A stretch of 57,126 bases of DNA from Acidobacteriaceae bacterium (GTDB lineage: Bacteria > Acidobacteriota > Terriglobia > Terriglobales > Acidobacteriaceae): the NCBI GenBank assembly GCA_003156805.1, contig PMHV01000075.1, forward strand, positions 9,819 to 66,944, written 5' to 3'. Both the position numbers and the translations under genes were made by a program. Under the pieces are notes generated by a model that was not told the origin of the DNA, made no database searches, and saw nothing but the letters and a program-made list of their open reading frames with translations. Positions within the stretch are counted from its first letter, which is position 1. The number at the start of each line of letters is the position of its first letter. This document shows positions 9,336-16,459 of this stretch, piece by piece.

Positions 9336-9382
9336 GAGCCGAAAGCCGAAGCCCGAAAGCCGAAGCCGGGAGCCTGAAGCCG
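9336..9382. repeat. Short tandem repeat (GCCGAAA/GCCGAAGC units)
   Basis: Tandem 7-10-nt units built on AGCCGAAGCC, of the same general class as the other short repeat clusters in this window. Confidence 0.75.
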
Positions 9383-9564
9383 ATGGCTGGTGTTAGTGCG
9401 GTGGCCGTTCCCCCGACCCTCCCCCGGGGGCTCGACTAAAACCAAAGAATTGTTGGCGCATGTCCCGCTGAACCGGCGGCGAGTAAGGGAGTCTTTCCTT
9501 TTCGCCGCTCGGTGGGTATTCGATTCGAGATTTGCATGGAGTCTCCTCGCAGACGTGAGCAGCA

Positions 9565-9630
9565 CCGTGGAAGAGCGGCGCTTCAGCGCCGCGAGAGGAA
9601 GCAGAGATGATCCGGGCTTTAGCCCCCCGG
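9565..9630 (+). repeat. REP-like palindromic element, copy A
   Basis: Begins CCGTGGAAGAGCGGCGCTTC with the inverted partner GCGCCGC, then a second short hairpin GGGCTTTAGCCC. It matches copy B at 12972-13040 in layout and leading sequence. Such elements are usually mobilised in trans by RAYT transposases. Confidence 0.75.
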
Positions 9631-9689
9631 AGGGTGCAGCCGGGCCGGCTTCGTTGGGCAAAAAGCCTGACCGGAGCCACGATGATCCA

Positions 9690-9770
9690 GCCGCCAAGGG
9701 CGGCATCTAGCCCCGGACGTAAGTCCGGGATAGGCCGTCGGCAGTGGGAACCGAGTCCCGTAGGGACGGC
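9690..9770. repeat. Palindrome cluster (REP-like)
   Basis: Contains GCCGCC-AAGG-GCGGC, CCCGGAC-GTAA-GTCCGGG and a CCCGTAGGGACGG hairpin in close succession. It is probably more of the same dispersed repeat family, extending the array that starts with copy A. Confidence 0.6.
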
Positions 9771-9923
9771 GCGGTAATCGAAACCAGCCCCCAAAGGGGC
9801 GAAAGAATCAGGTCTTTACAAACAATACTCGAACCAAGGAACGGCCTTAATTCCCGCGTCCACCGCCAAGGATGCCCGAATCGGCCCGCGACACACAGAA
9901 TCTAATACTTAATGGAGAGCCCC

Positions 9924-12920
9924 ATGCCCGAACTGAAGACTACTGCCGAAACCACCACCCCGACCCTGGCCACTCCCGCCAAAAAGAAGGCTCCCGGCCT
10001 GTCTTTCCGCCGCTTCTTCACCAAGCCCGGCGTTTCCCCCTTCGACGAAATCGAGTGGGATGTCCGCCTCGCTCAGATCACCGATGCCCAGGGCATCCCG
10101 ATCTTCGAGCAGAAAGATGTCGAAGTCCCCAAAGACTGGTCCGTGACCGCGACCAATATCGTCGCCTCCAAATACCTGCACGGCAAGCTCGGCACGCCCG
10201 AGCGCGAGACCGGCGTCCGCCAGCTCGTCACCCGCGTCGCCGAAACCATCCGCGACTGGGGATTAGCTCAGGGCTATTTCAAAACTCCCGAAGACGGCGC
10301 CACCTTCCACGCCGAGCTGACTCACATCCTCGTCCGCCAGTACGCCGCCTTCAACTCGCCCGTCTGGTTCAACGTGGGCTGCGATCGCATCGAGCCTAAT
10401 TCCGACGGCCGTAACTGGCACTGGAATCCGCAAACTCAGCAAGTTGAATTCGGCGTCACCGGCTATAGCAAGCCACAGTGCTCCGCCTGCTTCATCAACT
10501 CGGTGAAAGATTCGCTCGATTCCATCCTCACCCTCGCCAAAACCGAAGGCATGTTGTTCAAGTGGGGCAGCGGCACTGGCACGAATCTCTCCACGCTGCG
10601 CTCGCAGACCGAAGGTCTTAGCGGCGGAGGCACGGCCAGCGGCCCCCTCAGCTTCATGAAAGGCTTCGACGCCTTCGCCGGCGTCATCAAGTCCGGTGGC
10701 AAAACCCGCCGCGCCGCCAAAATGGTCATCCTCAACGTCGACCATCCCGACATCGTTGACTTCATCGAGTGCAAGCAGAAAGAAGAAGCCAAGGCCCACG
10801 CGCTCGTCGCCCAAGGCTACGACGGTTCTTCTCCCGATTCCGACGCTTACTCGTCCATCTTTTTCCAGAACGCCAACAACAGCGTCCGCGTCACCGACGA
10901 TTTCATGTACGCCGTCGTCCGCGACACCGACTTCTCCACCAAGTCCGTGCGCGATGGCAATGTCATGAAGACGTACAAAGCCAAAGATCTTCTCAAGAAG
11001 ATTTCCGAAGCTACCTGGCACTGCGGCGATCCCGGCATGCAATACGACACCACCGTCAACCGCTGGCACACCTCGAAGAACACCGCCCGCATCAACGCCT
11101 CGAATCCTTGCAGCGAGTACATGTTCCTCGACGATTCTGCCTGCAACCTCGCCAGCCTTAACCTGCTGAAGTTCGCGCCCAACGGCACATTCGACGTGGA
11201 GGCCTACCGCCACGCCGTCGATATTCTCATCACCGCGCAGGAAATCATCGTCGACAACGCCGGTTATCCCACGGAAACGATCATGCGCAACTCCCATGAC
11301 TATCGCCCGCTCGGTCTCGGCTATGCCAACCTCGGCGCGCTGCTCATGGCCGCCGGACTTCCTTACGATTCCGATGCCGGCCGCGACTACGCCGCCTGCG
11401 TCACGGCGATCATGTGCGGCGAAGCCTACCTGCAGTCCTCCAGAATCGCCGAACAATGCGAGCCCCTGTCGCCCGCAACCGAAGCCACGAAAAAGAGCCT
11501 CGCCGAGACCAATCTCGGCTCCAACGCCATGCCCGGCGGAGCCTGCCCCGGCTGGTACATCAATCGCGAGCCGTTCTTAGATGTAATCCGCATGCACCGC
11601 GCCAGCGTCAACAACATAAACAAATCCAACGTCCCCGCCGCGCTCTACGAATCCAGCAAACAGTGCTGGGACGAAGCCTTAGCTCACGGCGAAAAGCACG
11701 GTTACCGCAATAGCCAGGTAACCGTCTTAGCCCCCACCGGCACCATCGGCTTCATGATGGACTGCGCTACAACCGGCGTGGAACCGGATCTGGCGCTGGT
11801 GAAGTTTAAGAAGCTGGTGGGTGGAGGAATGATCAAGATCGTGAATCAGACCGTGCCGACGGCGCTGTTCAAGCTGGGTTACGACCACGATGAGGCGAAT
11901 GCGATCGTCAGCTACATCGATGCTACGGGCACGATTGAAGGGGCGCCGCATATTAAAGACGATCATCTTGCCGTGTTCGATTGCTCGTTCAAGCCGGCGA
12001 AGGGAACGCGGTCGATTGCGTACATGGGACACTTGCGCATGATGGCGGCGGCGCAGCCCTTCATCTCCGGGGCGATTTCGAAGACCGTGAATCTTCCCGA
12101 GAACGCGTCGGTGGAAGACATCATGGAAGCTTACCTGCAGGCGTGGAAGCTTGGCTTAAAAGCGGTTGCGGTTTACCGCGATGGCTGCAAGAAGTCGCAG
12201 CCGCTCTCGGCGGCGGGGACGAAGACCGCGAACTCGAGTAAAGAAGATTCGCGGGCCGGGGCGCCACAGGAAGAACAAACCCTGAACGGACCTCCACGGG
12301 CGGTGCGGCACAAACTGGCTGAGGAGCGCATGTCGGTGACCCACAAATTCAAGGTGGGTGACCACGAAGGCTATCTTACCGTCGGGCTTTATCCGAATGG
12401 TGAGCCCGGCGAGATCTTCATCACCATGGCGAAGGAAGGTTCGACAGTCAGCGGACTAATGGACAGTTTCTCCTGCGCTGTTTCCATCGCTCTCCAACAC
12501 GGCGTGCCGCTTAAGCTGTTGTGCGAGAAGTTCGCGCACACGCGCTTTGAGCCCAGCGGCTGGACGGGAAATGACGACATCGGCTTTGCCAAGTCGATCA
12601 TGGACTACATTTTCCGTTGGCTGCAGTTACGTTTCCTGACCCACCAGCAGCAGTTGCTGTTTGATAACTTGCGGCCAAAGTCCTGGTCCGCGCCGGGCGA
12701 ATATGATCCGGGTAAAGGGCGGCTGCCGGGAGGGAGCAGTTCGATGGATGTTGAGCAGCAGATACCTCCTGGGCACGGCAGGGTCCATGCCGCCGACGCG
12801 CTGGCCGGCATCATCGACCTGGGCGATGCCCCCACATGTAGCTTCTGCGGCAGCATCATGACCCGCAACGGCAGTTGCTACCGCTGCGGCAGTTGCGGCA
12901 GCACGAGCGGGTGCAGCTAA
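9924..12920 (+). CDS. nrdJ: Adenosylcobalamin-dependent (class II) ribonucleotide reductase
   Basis: A 998-aa protein that reduces ribonucleotides to deoxyribonucleotides using B12, independent of oxygen. Visible motifs: FNSPVWFNVG, CSACFINSV, KWGSGTGTNLSTLRS, NPCSEY...CNLASLNL (active-site Cys and radical-transfer region) and APTGTIGFMMDC. A TSCPD-like region near residue 800 has the pattern GLYPNGEPGEIFI. The C-terminal Cys-rich redox tail is CSFCGS...CYRCGSCGS. I choose ATG 9924 because GGAGAG lies just upstream; ATG 9912 in frame lacks a site. Codon choice changes sharply near 11770, from C-ending codons before it to G-ending after it. No B12 riboswitch was found upstream. Confidence 0.96.
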   Translation: MPELKTTAETTTPTLATPAKKKAPGLSFRRFFTKPGVSPFDEIEWDVRLAQITDAQGIPIFEQKDVEVPKDWSVTATNIVASKYLHGKLGTPERETGVRQLVTRVAETIRDWGLAQGYFKTPEDGATFHAELTHILVRQYAAFNSPVWFNVGCDRIEPNSDGRNWHWNPQTQQVEFGVTGYSKPQCSACFINSVKDSLDSILTLAKTEGMLFKWGSGTGTNLSTLRSQTEGLSGGGTASGPLSFMKGFDAFAGVIKSGGKTRRAAKMVILNVDHPDIVDFIECKQKEEAKAHALVAQGYDGSSPDSDAYSSIFFQNANNSVRVTDDFMYAVVRDTDFSTKSVRDGNVMKTYKAKDLLKKISEATWHCGDPGMQYDTTVNRWHTSKNTARINASNPCSEYMFLDDSACNLASLNLLKFAPNGTFDVEAYRHAVDILITAQEIIVDNAGYPTETIMRNSHDYRPLGLGYANLGALLMAAGLPYDSDAGRDYAACVTAIMCGEAYLQSSRIAEQCEPLSPATEATKKSLAETNLGSNAMPGGACPGWYINREPFLDVIRMHRASVNNINKSNVPAALYESSKQCWDEALAHGEKHGYRNSQVTVLAPTGTIGFMMDCATTGVEPDLALVKFKKLVGGGMIKIVNQTVPTALFKLGYDHDEANAIVSYIDATGTIEGAPHIKDDHLAVFDCSFKPAKGTRSIAYMGHLRMMAAAQPFISGAISKTVNLPENASVEDIMEAYLQAWKLGLKAVAVYRDGCKKSQPLSAAGTKTANSSKEDSRAGAPQEEQTLNGPPRAVRHKLAEERMSVTHKFKVGDHEGYLTVGLYPNGEPGEIFITMAKEGSTVSGLMDSFSCAVSIALQHGVPLKLLCEKFAHTRFEPSGWTGNDDIGFAKSIMDYIFRWLQLRFLTHQQQLLFDNLRPKSWSAPGEYDPGKGRLPGGSSSMDVEQQIPPGHGRVHAADALAGIIDLGDAPTCSFCGSIMTRNGSCYRCGSCGSTSGCS

Positions 12921-12971
12921 GACACGTCGGCGGTGGATTTTGAGTTTTGTTGAGGTGCGCCGCCTGCGCGA

Positions 12972-13040
12972 CCGTGGAAGAGCGGCCCTTCCAGGGCCGC
13001 GTCAGATCGCGTCAAGATTGTGGGCTTCCAGCCCCTGTGG
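12972..13040 (+). repeat. REP-like palindromic element, copy B
   Basis: CCGTGGAAGAGCGGCCCTTC pairs with GGGCCGC; a second hairpin GGGCTTCCAGCCC follows. Same architecture as copy A. It lies just upstream of a RAYT fragment. Confidence 0.75.
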
Positions 13041-13126
13041 TCGTCTTTCCCAGCCTGGAATCGATATTTCCGTCGCGTGACGAATGTCACACTCAATGCC
13101 CGCCCTGCGACCTTACGATCCGAATC

Positions 13127-13230
13127 ATGGATTCGCAACGTACGTTTTTCGTCATGACGGTTACGTGGCAACGCTTGCCCATCTTTCGCCTGGAGGCCCG
13201 GGCGCGCCTTCTGATCGAGGTGTGCAAGCT
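13127..13230 (+). pseudogene. N-terminal remnant of a REP-associated tyrosine transposase (RAYT)
   Basis: About 34 codons read MDSQRTFFVMTVTWQRLPIF and then RLEARARLLIEV. This resembles the conserved RAYT start (TFFVT.TW.R.PLF, then a helix ending LLIDVL). The catalytic HxH/Tyr regions never appear; the frame then turns into unrelated sequence. Its position directly after a REP element fits a decayed RAYT locus. Confidence 0.5.
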
Positions 13231-13424
13231 GCCCTTACGAAGACTTGTACACACTCGAAAATCAACCAAACTTCGCGAAGGGATTGACGCTCACAATCGA
13301 GTGCTGAACGCCCGCAACGTAACGGTCGGTGTTAGCCGCAGGCGTGGCGACGGTACTTTTGGTGAATTGGTTCCCTCCCACACGAGCATCTCGGTCCGCA
13401 CCAGGTTGGCGAGCTGTGATTGCG

Positions 13425-13910
13425 TTACGCGGCACGGGCGGCGACCAGAGCTTCGTACTCCTCCCCGGAGTTCGCGGGCAGCAGCACCCACATGGTGTAG
13501 ACACCGATGGCCGTGCCGAAGGGAATGTTAAACAGGGAGATGAAAGCCAGCACCAGCGCCACAACGCGGGCCCAGCTTTCGCGCTGCATTAAGCCCCATC
13601 CGGCGATAAACCCGAACGCCGACTTGGCGAGGACGGAAATAGCGACCGCCGATAGCAGAGGGTGCAGAAAGTGTGGCCCCACTCCCCGGCCCGGGGCAAA
13701 GAGGGTGTTGGCGACAATATAGAGAATGACTCCGCTCACGGCATGAAATGCCGAAACCGCGTACCACAAGATGCCGAGCAGTTGAAGATGTTCCCGCACA
13801 CGGTTGGGGCGCGCCGGCACCACCGTGATCGTTCCGACGATCTGTTTCCCACAGCGGTTGCAAAAGGCCTGGCCCGGCTGCACTGCTCCGCCGCATCCGT
13901 CGCAAAACAT
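13425..13910 (-). CDS. Zinc-ribbon membrane protein
   Basis: A 161-aa protein. The N-terminus is a zinc-ribbon, MFCDGCG...FCNRCGKQI (two CxxC pairs). A short linker and four hydrophobic segments follow (ILWYAVSAFHAVSGVILY, LLSAVAISVLAKSAFG, RVVALVLAFISLFNI and GTAIGVYTMWVLL). I choose ATG 13910 because GGAGGAAATC precedes it; the frame also extends to 13928. Such zinc-ribbon membrane proteins are common in acidobacteria and their role is not known. It is transcribed toward the RAYT remnant. The leader region to its right holds a promoter and a terminator-like hairpin. Confidence 0.75.
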   Translation of the reverse strand: MFCDGCGGAVQPGQAFCNRCGKQIVGTITVVPARPNRVREHLQLLGILWYAVSAFHAVSGVILYIVANTLFAPGRGVGPHFLHPLLSAVAISVLAKSAFGFIAGWGLMQRESWARVVALVLAFISLFNIPFGTAIGVYTMWVLLPANSGEEYEALVAARAA

Positions 13911-14070
13911 GATTTCCTCCGCGCGCATTGATCTGGAATCCAGCGCGCATCGTCAAAACCCCTACCCTTAACAAATGATACGTAAACCGAGCACAAACGT
14001 TCCCTTGAATGAGAATGACTCGGTGCGGAACTGATCCGGAGTGTTGGTTCCGTTGCGCACGCTCAGCGGC

Positions 14071-14107
14071 AAAAGAACGAAAAGGCCACCCGGCAACGTG
14101 GGCAGCC
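14071..14107 (-). terminator. Intrinsic-terminator-like hairpin
   Basis: On the minus strand the stem is 14107-14100 with 14091-14084 and the loop is ACGTTGCC. The T-rich run ends at 14071. Confidence 0.5.
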
Positions 14108-14166
14108 TTCTCTTTTCAAGGGAGAATAGTTCCAACGGAGGCTTAGATTCCGTCAAAACTTTCTGT
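14071..14166 (-). ncRNA. Candidate ~95-nt small RNA or attenuated leader
   Basis: A strong promoter (14173-14202) predicts a start near 14166. About 60 nt on there is an 8-bp hairpin (GGCTGCCC/GGGTGGCC, with two wobble pairs) followed by TTTTCGTTCTTTT. No ORF with a ribosome site fits between them. It could be a free-standing small RNA, or a leader controlling the zinc-ribbon gene that begins 160 nt further on. Confidence 0.4.
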
Positions 14167-14172
14167 TTGGAA

Positions 14173-14202
14173 ATCTTATGAGCCAAAAAACCGGGGTGTC
14201 AA
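14173..14202 (-). promoter_or_regulatory. Strong sigma-70-type promoter
   Basis: Minus strand: TTGACA, an 18-nt spacer, TAAGAT. It lies in an AT-rich stretch unlike its surroundings. Confidence 0.65.
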
Positions 14203-14328
14203 GCAATTTCTGTGAAATAAATGTCTTTGTTTTCAATAATTTACAAATTTGGTCAACATTGGGCAAGAGCGTATCAATTCGAGACAAAAATATGTTCGAA
14301 CTTGCCTAAGCCGATACTTTTGAAGCAC

Positions 14329-15531
14329 TTAAGACCCGTTCAGCGCGCTGGAAGCGCCTTGGGAACCGGGCGAAGAAGCTTGCGCCGCGGTCTCTTCCAG
14401 GTGCAGGGAGATGAACTCTGCCCGTTCGGGACGGTGGAATATTTTTCCTGGGAGAAGGCGTTGCAGCAGGACGCGCATACCACCGAAGGCAACTCCCGCA
14501 GCCAAAGAAATCGCCCCGAGAACCATGCACAGCAGAATGGCATTGACCAGAAGGTTGGCAACGTTGTTCTTTTTGTCGAAATAAGTGTTCTGGTTCCAGG
14601 TGACGCTGGCTTCGTAATTCACGGAGCCCAGCAGATCCCGCGCGCCGCTCTCGGAGGGCGCTCCAGCCACGATGGCAACAACTGGCCCGGTGCGCTTATC
14701 GAAAAACGCGCCGACATTCTCGATGGCGGCGACTCCGGCCTGCGGTTGAGCCGCGTGATTGGCGGCATCAATTCGGCGCAGGTGCTCGGCGGCGATCTGC
14801 GGCGTGGGATATTCGATCAGCAGCAACGTCGCCTGCCCGCCGGAAACCGAATACTGGCCGAGCGCCACCTCCGCGCTGGCGGCGAAATCCACGAGATTCG
14901 CCGCCAGCGGGGACGAAATCGCGCCCAGGGTCAGGGGGCCGGCCGCGTACTTCTCGGTATTGGGAACGAACCCTCGTTCCGGCATCCGCTCCAGAATGGG
15001 AGGTGGATTTGCCGCATTGCCGACGGGCCGGGGGAGTACTCCCGCCAACTCGCGCAACGCCGCGGCCGACATGGCCGAGACCTGGCTGAACTGCGCGTCC
15101 ACGACAACATTGCCGCGATAGAACAGCACGCGATCATTCACGGAAACGCCCTTTTCGCCAATCTGCTCGCGAGCCATTCCCGGCTGTAGATAGAACAGGT
15201 AGGCTCCGACCGCGCCGCTGGCATCTGCAAATCGCGCCGCGCGGATTTTCAAGGTTCGCCCGTCGTCGCTCTTGTAGGTGGAAGATTCGAAGTCGGTGAG
15301 ACCAAACTCGTGGAGCACGGCTGCGTTGGCAGGGTCTGCGGCTGCGGAATCTTTACTGGTGCGGGGCGCACCCTGCATCTGCCAGCCGCCGAATTGCTGA
15401 GGCAGGATGGGCGGAGCCTGCACAGAGGCGGTCTTGGGCGCATCGGCAGCCGCGGCAAGACCGACGAGAAGAACCGCCACTGCCAGCCTGGGAACGGACC
15501 TGGAAGATCTCATGAATCGAACCGTGGGCAC
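14329..15531 (-). CDS. DUF6599-like exported, membrane-anchored protein
   Basis: A 400-aa protein from GTG 15531 (ATG 15513 is an alternative; neither has a good ribosome site). The N-terminal signal peptide is PRLAVAVLLVGLAAAADA. The body contains LPQQFGGWQ, DFESSTYKSDDGRTLKIRA, GAYLFYL and LLIEYPTPQIAAEHLRRI. A membrane helix lies near the C-terminus (LLVNAILLCMVLGAISLAAG), then a short cytoplasmic tail. The pattern fits the DUF6599 family, which I recall as largely acidobacterial and of unknown function; that assignment is from memory. It is divergent from the PilZ gene. Confidence 0.65.
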   Translation of the reverse strand: MPTVRFMRSSRSVPRLAVAVLLVGLAAAADAPKTASVQAPPILPQQFGGWQMQGAPRTSKDSAAADPANAAVLHEFGLTDFESSTYKSDDGRTLKIRAARFADASGAVGAYLFYLQPGMAREQIGEKGVSVNDRVLFYRGNVVVDAQFSQVSAMSAAALRELAGVLPRPVGNAANPPPILERMPERGFVPNTEKYAAGPLTLGAISSPLAANLVDFAASAEVALGQYSVSGGQATLLLIEYPTPQIAAEHLRRIDAANHAAQPQAGVAAIENVGAFFDKRTGPVVAIVAGAPSESGARDLLGSVNYEASVTWNQNTYFDKKNNVANLLVNAILLCMVLGAISLAAGVAFGGMRVLLQRLLPGKIFHRPERAEFISLHLEETAAQASSPGSQGASSALNGS

Positions 15532-15760
15532 ACAGAACCGCTTCTTTTATTAGACCACTGCTTTTATTAGACCACAGAGAGCGGAAAAGTTTCCGGAGGC
15601 GGCGCTGGCAGTCCGGGCCGCTCACAATTCCGAGAGCAGGGCCACTTTAGTTACCTATGTGCCCCTACCCAGCCGTGCGGGTCCCTCCCTCATCGGAGCC
15701 ATTCCCCAGCTGCGCGCTCCGGTGCACACTCTCTCTAGGCAACCTATGCAGTCACGAATT

Positions 15761-16138
15761 ATGGAAACTAACAAGCGCCGTAAAGGCCGCATGAAAGCAG
15801 TGCTACCGGTGAGAGTGCGCGGCACAGACAATTCGGGCAAGGTCTTCGATGAACTGGCTCACACTCTTGATGTTACGGTCGCGGGTGTGCGGCTGGGCGC
15901 AGTCCGCCGCGAGTTCAGCGCGCTGGATCAGGTCACCGTTTTTTACCGGCAGCGCAAAATGGAGTTCCGCGTGGTATGGACCCGGAAGCTCGAACAAACC
16001 ACCGAGTACCAGGTGGGTCTGCAGAATATGACGCAAGCCGGCGAGGTTTGGGGATTGAGTCCCGCGGACTTCGAAGTTCGCGGTACCCCGCGGTCGGCTT
16101 TACTGGCAGCACGATCTCAGAAATCGGTAGCGGCATAA
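15761..16138 (+). CDS. PilZ-domain protein
   Basis: A 125-aa protein from ATG 15761 (ATG 15746 in frame is possible; the frame is open from 15659). It begins METNKRRKGRMKAVLPVRVRG, a basic start like the RxxxR part of PilZ. Then come a DVTVAGVRLGAV stretch matching the D/NxSxxG motif and EYQVGLQNM near the end. PilZ domains bind cyclic di-GMP; the arginine/NxSxxG residues are imperfect here, so binding is unproven. It is followed 26 bases later by a Flp-type pilin gene, so it may act on pilus function. Confidence 0.7.
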   Translation: METNKRRKGRMKAVLPVRVRGTDNSGKVFDELAHTLDVTVAGVRLGAVRREFSALDQVTVFYRQRKMEFRVVWTRKLEQTTEYQVGLQNMTQAGEVWGLSPADFEVRGTPRSALLAARSQKSVAA

Positions 16139-16164
16139 CGTAGCAGCATAACAAGGGGAGAATC

Positions 16165-16329
16165 ATGGGCCAAATTTTTCGAAATTTGTGGGCAGACGAG
16201 CAGGGTCAGGACATTGCCGAATACTCGGTGATGCTGGCGGTCATTCTCGTCATCGTGGTGGGCACGATCCGGTTGATCGGCTCGAATGCAGGCAATGTAT
16301 TTTCGCAGGTAGGCAGCGCCATTCAGTAG
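16165..16329 (+). CDS. Flp/Fap-type pilin subunit
   Basis: A 54-aa protein. A short cytoplasmic leader (MGQIFRNLWADEQGQDIAEY) precedes a hydrophobic stretch (SVMLAVILVIVVGTIRLIG) and the tail SNAGNVFSQVGSAIQ. The G-Q-D-x-x-E-Y pattern, with Glu five residues into the mature helix, is the Flp pilin hallmark. A strong AAGGGGAG ribosome site lies 4 bases upstream. No tad/cpa assembly genes are in the window, so the assembly machinery must be elsewhere. Confidence 0.85.
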   Translation: MGQIFRNLWADEQGQDIAEYSVMLAVILVIVVGTIRLIGSNAGNVFSQVGSAIQ

Positions 16330-16383
16330 GCCGCTGGGAAACAATTGCAGTTGGCAGCGCGTCGCCCGAGGCTTAGGCTCGCC

Positions 16384-16419
16384 GCGCAGAAGTTTTCCTA
16401 AGCGCAGAAGCTTTCCTAA
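16384..16419. repeat. Tandem duplication of an 18-nt unit
   Basis: GCGCAGAAGTTTTCCTAA is followed by GCGCAGAAGCTTTCCTAA between the convergent pilin and amidase genes. Confidence 0.8.
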
Positions 16420-16459
16420 GCGATGTGCGGCCGTTTTCCGGGCTAACCGTTTTCCCCGG

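Larger units (their letters stand above)
8788..9923. other. 1.1-kb repeat-rich non-coding stretch upstream of nrdJ
   Basis: I see no convincing gene here on either strand. It holds a dispersed repeat (about 8906-8934, AGAGCCTGCTCTGAGCGAGG type, with an inverted relative at 35241-35267). It also has a promoter-like TTGACA-17-TAACTT at 9134-9162, a GC-rich hairpin (ACCGGG/CCCGGT, 9282-9304), an AGCCGAAAGCCGAAG tandem cluster, a REP element and further palindromes up to 9770. No cobalamin-riboswitch core was found. Confidence 0.6.

Noticed and set aside
9254-9706. 150-codon minus-strand frame in the nrdJ leader
   Set aside because: Runs straight through REP palindromes and tandem repeats; no coding character.
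9000-9923. Cobalamin riboswitch upstream of nrdJ
   Set aside because: Expected from knowledge of class II reductases, but I could not find the B12-box core sequences; only REP-like palindromes are visible.
10263-11456. 397-codon frame opposite nrdJ
   Set aside because: Shadow frame; nrdJ motifs are unambiguous on the plus strand.
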